From the NCBI GenBank assembly GCA_028285415.1, contig JANQPF010000029.1:55866-119865 (forward strand): 64,000 nucleotides of DNA, in the 5' to 3' direction. Position 1 is the stretch's first letter, and each line of letters opens with the position of its first letter. The DNA is from Pseudomonadales bacterium. GTDB lineage: Bacteria; Pseudomonadota; Gammaproteobacteria; Pseudomonadales; Azotimanducaceae. The notes under the pieces are model-generated. The model saw nothing but the letters and a program-made list of their open reading frames with translations. It made no database searches and was not told where the DNA came from. Positions 61,020-64,000 of this stretch are shown here, piece after piece. Position numbers and translations under genes: made by a program.

Positions 61020-61889
61020 ATGGAAGCGATTCCTGAGCAGATAACGGACGCCATCCCCGAAGAATTGTCCGTAGATCGCATGCAGGGCTATATCGATACC
61101 GCTGTGGAAATGGCAATCGAATATGGTCCAAAACTGGTCCTGGCCATTCTCGTTCTGATCATCGGCCTGTGGATCATCAAGCGCGTTGTCAACGTCATCA
61201 ACAAGGGACTGGAAGCGAGTAACACCGACCCGACGCTTGCGAAATTCCTGGGCAGTCTCGCCTCGATCATCTTCAAAGCACTGCTCTTCATCAGCGTCGC
61301 TTCGATGATTGGCATCGAAACCACGTCGTTCATCGCCATTCTCGGTGCCGCCGGTCTTGCGATTGGTCTTGCTCTGCAAGGCAGTCTCGGCAACTTCGCC
61401 GGCGGTGTGCTGATCCTCTTGTTCCGTCCCTACAAAGTCGGCGACTTTGTGGATGCACAGGGAGTTGCAGGCACGGTTGCGGAGATTCAAATCTTCAACA
61501 CCGTCATCAAAACCCCGGATAACAAGGTGATCATCGTGCCGAACGGCGCCATTTCCAACGGCATCATCACCAACTTCTCCGCCGAGGAAACGCGGCGCGT
61601 GGACTTCGTATTCGGCATCGGCTATGACGACGATATCGCCAAAGCGAAAGCCAACCTGCAGCGCATCTTTGCTGAAGACGAACGGGTGCATGGCGATCCG
61701 GAGCCGTTTGTCGTGGTCGGCGAACTTGCCGACAGCTCGGTCAATTTCACCTGCCGCGTCTGGGTAAACGCGGCCGACTACTGGGGTGTCTATTTCGACA
61801 CCATGGAGAAAGTGAAGGTGGTTTTCGATCAGGAAAGCATCTCCATTCCCTACCCCCAGACCGACGTGCATCTGCATCAGGCCGGATAG
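61020..61889 (+). CDS. mscS: Small-conductance mechanosensitive channel (MscS)
   Basis: Protein of 289 residues, near the E. coli MscS length of 286. Three N-terminal membrane segments, the pore helix GAAGLAIGLALQGSLGNFAGGVLILLFRPYKVGDFVDAQGVAGTV and the cytoplasmic vestibule (FNTVIKTPDNKVIIVPNGAISNGIITNFS). Opens under membrane tension to release solutes after osmotic downshock. Preceded by GGGAG. Confidence 0.93.
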   Translation: MEAIPEQITDAIPEELSVDRMQGYIDTAVEMAIEYGPKLVLAILVLIIGLWIIKRVVNVINKGLEASNTDPTLAKFLGSLASIIFKALLFISVASMIGIETTSFIAILGAAGLAIGLALQGSLGNFAGGVLILLFRPYKVGDFVDAQGVAGTVAEIQIFNTVIKTPDNKVIIVPNGAISNGIITNFSAEETRRVDFVFGIGYDDDIAKAKANLQRIFAEDERVHGDPEPFVVVGELADSSVNFTCRVWVNAADYWGVYFDTMEKVKVVFDQESISIPYPQTDVHLHQAG

Positions 61890-61906
61890 GATATCCGTGC
61901 AAAATG

Positions 61907-61933
61907 AGCCCGCCGAACGGCGGGCTTTTTTTT
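61907..61933 (+). terminator. Rho-independent terminator after mscS
   Basis: 9-bp arms AGCCCGCCG / CGGCGGGCT with a two-base AA gap and a run of eight T residues, 17 bases after the stop. Confidence 0.92.
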
Positions 61934-61940
61934 GCGCGCA

Positions 61941-61978
61941 AAAGAAAACCGCCAGCCTGGAGAGGAAGCTGGCGGTTT
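61941..61978 (-). terminator. Probable terminator of the OmpR-EnvZ transcript
   Basis: Perfect 11-base inverted repeat AAACCGCCAGC / GCTGGCGGTTT (61946-61956 and 61968-61978) with an 11-base loop. On the minus strand it is followed by TTTTCTTTT. It lies just beyond the mscS terminator, so each transcript has its own stop. Confidence 0.6.
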
Positions 61979-61984
61979 GGAGTT

Positions 61985-62020
61985 GACCCCTGCATCAGAG
62001 CGGGCGCTCTGACCGGGGTC
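61985..62020. repeat. Two-tier inverted repeat
   Basis: Inner arms TCAGAGC (61995-62001) / GCTCTGA (62006-62012) and outer arms GACCCC (61985-61990) / GGGGTC (62015-62020). This stable cruciform-type hairpin sits in the 3' region of the OmpR-EnvZ transcript. A third, smaller inverted repeat CGCTGC-TGAAG-GCAGCG lies at 62162-62178. No gene was seen in 61979-62186. Confidence 0.7.
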
Positions 62021-62186
62021 GGACCTTCAGCACAAACTGCGTGCCGTTGGTCTCAAGGGGATAGAGGTGACCTTAAGTCAACCATGGACAGAATGCCTGA
62101 CAACCGTTTCAGGGGGATTTCGCCCGCCGATTGTTTTGTGTCATTTTGTTTCAGGTTCCTTCGCTGCTGAAGGCAGCGACAGTCTT

Positions 62187-63476
62187 TCAGGCAAACCGCA
62201 GCCAGAATTGCGCGCCGGGCGCACCGTCCGGGCGGTCCTCGATGCCCACCTTCCAGCCGTGGGACTGGCAAAGCTGCTGCACGATGGCCAGACCCAGACC
62301 GCTACCTCCGGTTGTACTGGAACGGGATTCATCAATACGGAAGAACGGCTGGAACACCGCTTCCCGATGCTCTGGCGCAATTCCCGGTCCATCGTCTACG
62401 ACGCGAATGACATCCTGCTCCACGCTGACCTCAACCTGTCCGCCATGCTGCAGACCGTTGCCCACGAGATTCATCAATACCCGGCGGAACGCGCTTGGAG
62501 CAACGGTCGTGCGATGAATCTCCGCAACGTGACTACACAGGTTCACGGGATGATCGAAGCTCGCCAGCACTTCCCGCACGAAAGGCAGAAGCTCAATTTC
62601 CTGAGCAACCTCGTGGGTACCGCGCGCAAACCGGAGCGCATCGCCAATGAGCTCGTCCATCGACTCGAGATTGCGTTCAAAACGCTTCACCAGCTCCTGA
62701 TCGACGTCTTCCGGCAGGAGCGCAAGCGCAAGGCGCATCCGCGTCAGCGGCGTACGCAGGTCGTGCGAGATTCCGGCAAGCAAGGTGGTCCGGTTTTTCA
62801 GCAACCCCGAGATCTCCTGCGCCATGGTATTGAAGTTGCGGGCGAGCGAGGCGAGCTCGCGCGGCCCCGTTTCCGGCAGCGGTTCAATCTCGTGAGCGCC
62901 GCGAAAATGCTCCGCCTGATCGGCAACCCGCACCAGCGGGCGCGCGATTCGCTGCACGATGAACAGTGAGCTGAAAAAGACGATGGCCGCGCCGAGACCG
63001 ACAATCACAATGGCGACGTAGAGCGGCTGGATGTCGCGGCGCTCGGCGGAGAAGCCGAGCTGCAGCTCGAAACCACCCATGGGCACTTCCACCCACAAGA
63101 GCTCATCTCCCTGCAGAAGACGCACGTCCAGCGTTAAGCGCTCTGCCAGACGCCGACGGAGCAGATCAAAGTAGGTCGAGTACGCATCCACTTCAGGCAA
63201 GTCCTGCTTCGCCTCCGTGATGATGAGATCGTGGTTCTCAGCCATCTCGAGCTCGAAGTAGGGACGCGCCGACGGCGGCAGCTCCACCCAGGTCTGAGCG
63301 GAGAGCACCAGCAGTGCCGCCTCGTCGTCAGCCGATTGCACACGAATGGGATCTATCACAAAGGCGTTCATGGCAATGGTTGCGCTGGCGGCAATGAGCA
63401 CCGCGCTCACCGCGAGAATCAGGTTGGTGCGAGCCAGCAGTGAGGTGGGTCCGCGCAGGCGGAGTCTCTCAGCCAT
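62187..63476 (-). CDS. envZ: EnvZ-like sensor histidine kinase
   Basis: Protein of 429 residues. Two membrane segments (about residues 15-37 and 150-175) flank a periplasmic sensor region. HAMP follows (RIARPLVRVADQAEHF), then the H-box AGISHDLRTPLTRMRLALALLPED, N-box LMNLVGNGLQHG, and G-boxes VDDGPGIAPEHRE and GGSGLGLAIV. The H-box region is closely EnvZ-like. ATG at 63476 overlaps the ompR stop by eight bases. It phosphorylates OmpR in response to osmolarity or envelope state. Confidence 0.92.
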   Translation of the reverse strand: MAERLRLRGPTSLLARTNLILAVSAVLIAASATIAMNAFVIDPIRVQSADDEAALLVLSAQTWVELPPSARPYFELEMAENHDLIITEAKQDLPEVDAYSTYFDLLRRRLAERLTLDVRLLQGDELLWVEVPMGGFELQLGFSAERRDIQPLYVAIVIVGLGAAIVFFSSLFIVQRIARPLVRVADQAEHFRGAHEIEPLPETGPRELASLARNFNTMAQEISGLLKNRTTLLAGISHDLRTPLTRMRLALALLPEDVDQELVKRFERNLESMDELIGDALRFARGTHEVAQEIELLPFVREVLASFDHPVNLCSHVAEIHRTTVAPSAFRRVLMNLVGNGLQHGGQVEVSVEQDVIRVVDDGPGIAPEHREAVFQPFFRIDESRSSTTGGSGLGLAIVQQLCQSHGWKVGIEDRPDGAPGAQFWLRFA

Positions 63477-64000
63477 CACCCGCGGGGCAGAACATGTACC
63501 CTTTTCCCCAGATGGTGCGGATGTACACCGGCTTGGCTGGATCGGGTTCGATCTTCGATCGCAGGCGGGTGACGCGCACGTCAATCGAACGATCGAACGG
63601 CGAGCGTTCGGCGCCGGTGAGCAGATCCAGGATCCGGTCACGATCCAGCACCTTGTTCGGATGGGCAACCAGAATCGCCAGCAGGTCGAACTCACCCGAG
63701 GTCAGCGCCACCACCTCGCCATCTTTGCTCAGCCGGTGCGCATTGGTATCCAGGGTAAACGCACCGAACGCCACGCTGCCGCCCGGCGTCTCCGCACTCT
63801 GCGCCGCACGCGTGCGGCGGAGCACCGCGCGCACCCGCGCGAGCAGCTCGCGCGGATTGAACGGTTTGGACAGGTAATCGTCAGCGCCCACTTCGAGCCC
63901 GACAATACGATCCACGTCCTCGCCCTGAGCAGACACGATGATAATCGGCAGTTCGGAGTGTTTTTTAAGGCGCTGGGCAATGGCCAGACCGTGCTCACCG
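63469..64000 (-). CDS. ompR: OmpR response regulator (partial, N-terminus beyond the right edge)
   Basis: About 176 residues are visible and still open at base 64000. The receiver's end (LPIIIVSAQGEDVDRIVGLEVGADDYLSKPFNPRELLARVRAVLRR) is nearly the E. coli OmpR sequence. The winged helix follows: LTSGEFDLLAILVAHPNKVLDRDRILDLL, RSIDVRVTRLRSKIEPDPAKPVYIRTIWGKGYMF. The phosphoacceptor Asp lies outside the window. It forms an overlapping pair with envZ. Confidence 0.93.
   Translation of the reverse strand, partial: GEHGLAIAQRLKKHSELPIIIVSAQGEDVDRIVGLEVGADDYLSKPFNPRELLARVRAVLRRTRAAQSAETPGGSVAFGAFTLDTNAHRLSKDGEVVALTSGEFDLLAILVAHPNKVLDRDRILDLLTGAERSPFDRSIDVRVTRLRSKIEPDPAKPVYIRTIWGKGYMFCPAGDG

Overview
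The window is about 64 kb of gene-dense, GC-rich DNA of bacterial chromosome type. It has no rRNA, tRNA, IS element, phage module or CRISPR array that I can see. Gene content points to an aerobic, heterotrophic, Gram-negative gammaproteobacterium, probably marine or aquatic: an EnvZ/OmpR pair, two TonB-dependent receptors, OmpA, an LptG-type permease, a DUF3012 lipoprotein, an ECF42-type sigma factor with its DGPF partner, and many CoA-ester enzymes. A LexA box of the E. coli consensus type also fits. The genus cannot be fixed from sequence reading alone. Many genes overlap by 1-4 bases (ATGA, GTGA, TTGA junctions), so compact operons are the rule.

Layout. 1-4.4 kb: a truncated response regulator divergent from a CpxP/Spy-like periplasmic protein, a membrane methyltransferase, a DUF4139 protein and small genes. 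4.4-11.3 kb (minus strand): amidase, FAD-linked oxidase, SAM methyltransferase, ECF42 sigma factor with DGPF protein, BCCT transporter. 11.3-14.9 kb (plus): overlapping methyltransferase-amidase-PIG-L deacetylase-membrane protein-NUDIX operon. 14.9-16.5 kb: an arsI / arsR-aqpS organoarsenical module with two inverted-repeat operators. 16.4-23.3 kb: sulfotransferase, DUF6471, SPFH/NfeD pair, NUDIX, sodium:solute symporter with a 64-residue membrane partner, amidohydrolase and glutathione-dependent formaldehyde dehydrogenase. 23.4-29.0 kb: SulP transporter, LptG-like permease, LLM oxidoreductase, acyl-CoA synthetase.

29.0-36.1 kb (minus) holds the most unusual part: a tightly packed ten-gene operon encoding two complete tryptophan-tryptophylquinone (TTQ) amine dehydrogenases of the aromatic-amine (AauBA) type. 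They share a single MauE and a single MauD maturation factor. A monohaem cytochrome c, a DUF1080 protein, a SnoaL-like protein and an unrecognised protein follow. A convincing sigma-70 promoter for this operon carries an inverted repeat in its spacer and lies next to a divergent TetR gene, which is followed by a TonB-dependent receptor.

39-52 kb: DUF3012 lipoprotein, Baeyer-Villiger-type monooxygenase, enoyl-CoA hydratases, MFS and MATE transporters, M20 amidohydrolase, a second TonB receptor, ChaC, acyl-CoA dehydrogenase and a GFA-family protein. At 52.2-52.5 kb a small unrecognised gene begins inside a near-perfect LexA box. 52.5-59.5 kb: alpha/beta hydrolases, a ClpP paralogue, cupin, YciI, a MaoC pair, enoyl-CoA hydratase and envelope proteins. 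59.5-64 kb: OmpA with calcium-binding-type repeats, MscS, EnvZ and a truncated OmpR. Functionally the window mixes amine, amide, fatty-acyl and alicyclic catabolism with one-carbon (formaldehyde) handling and envelope stress control.
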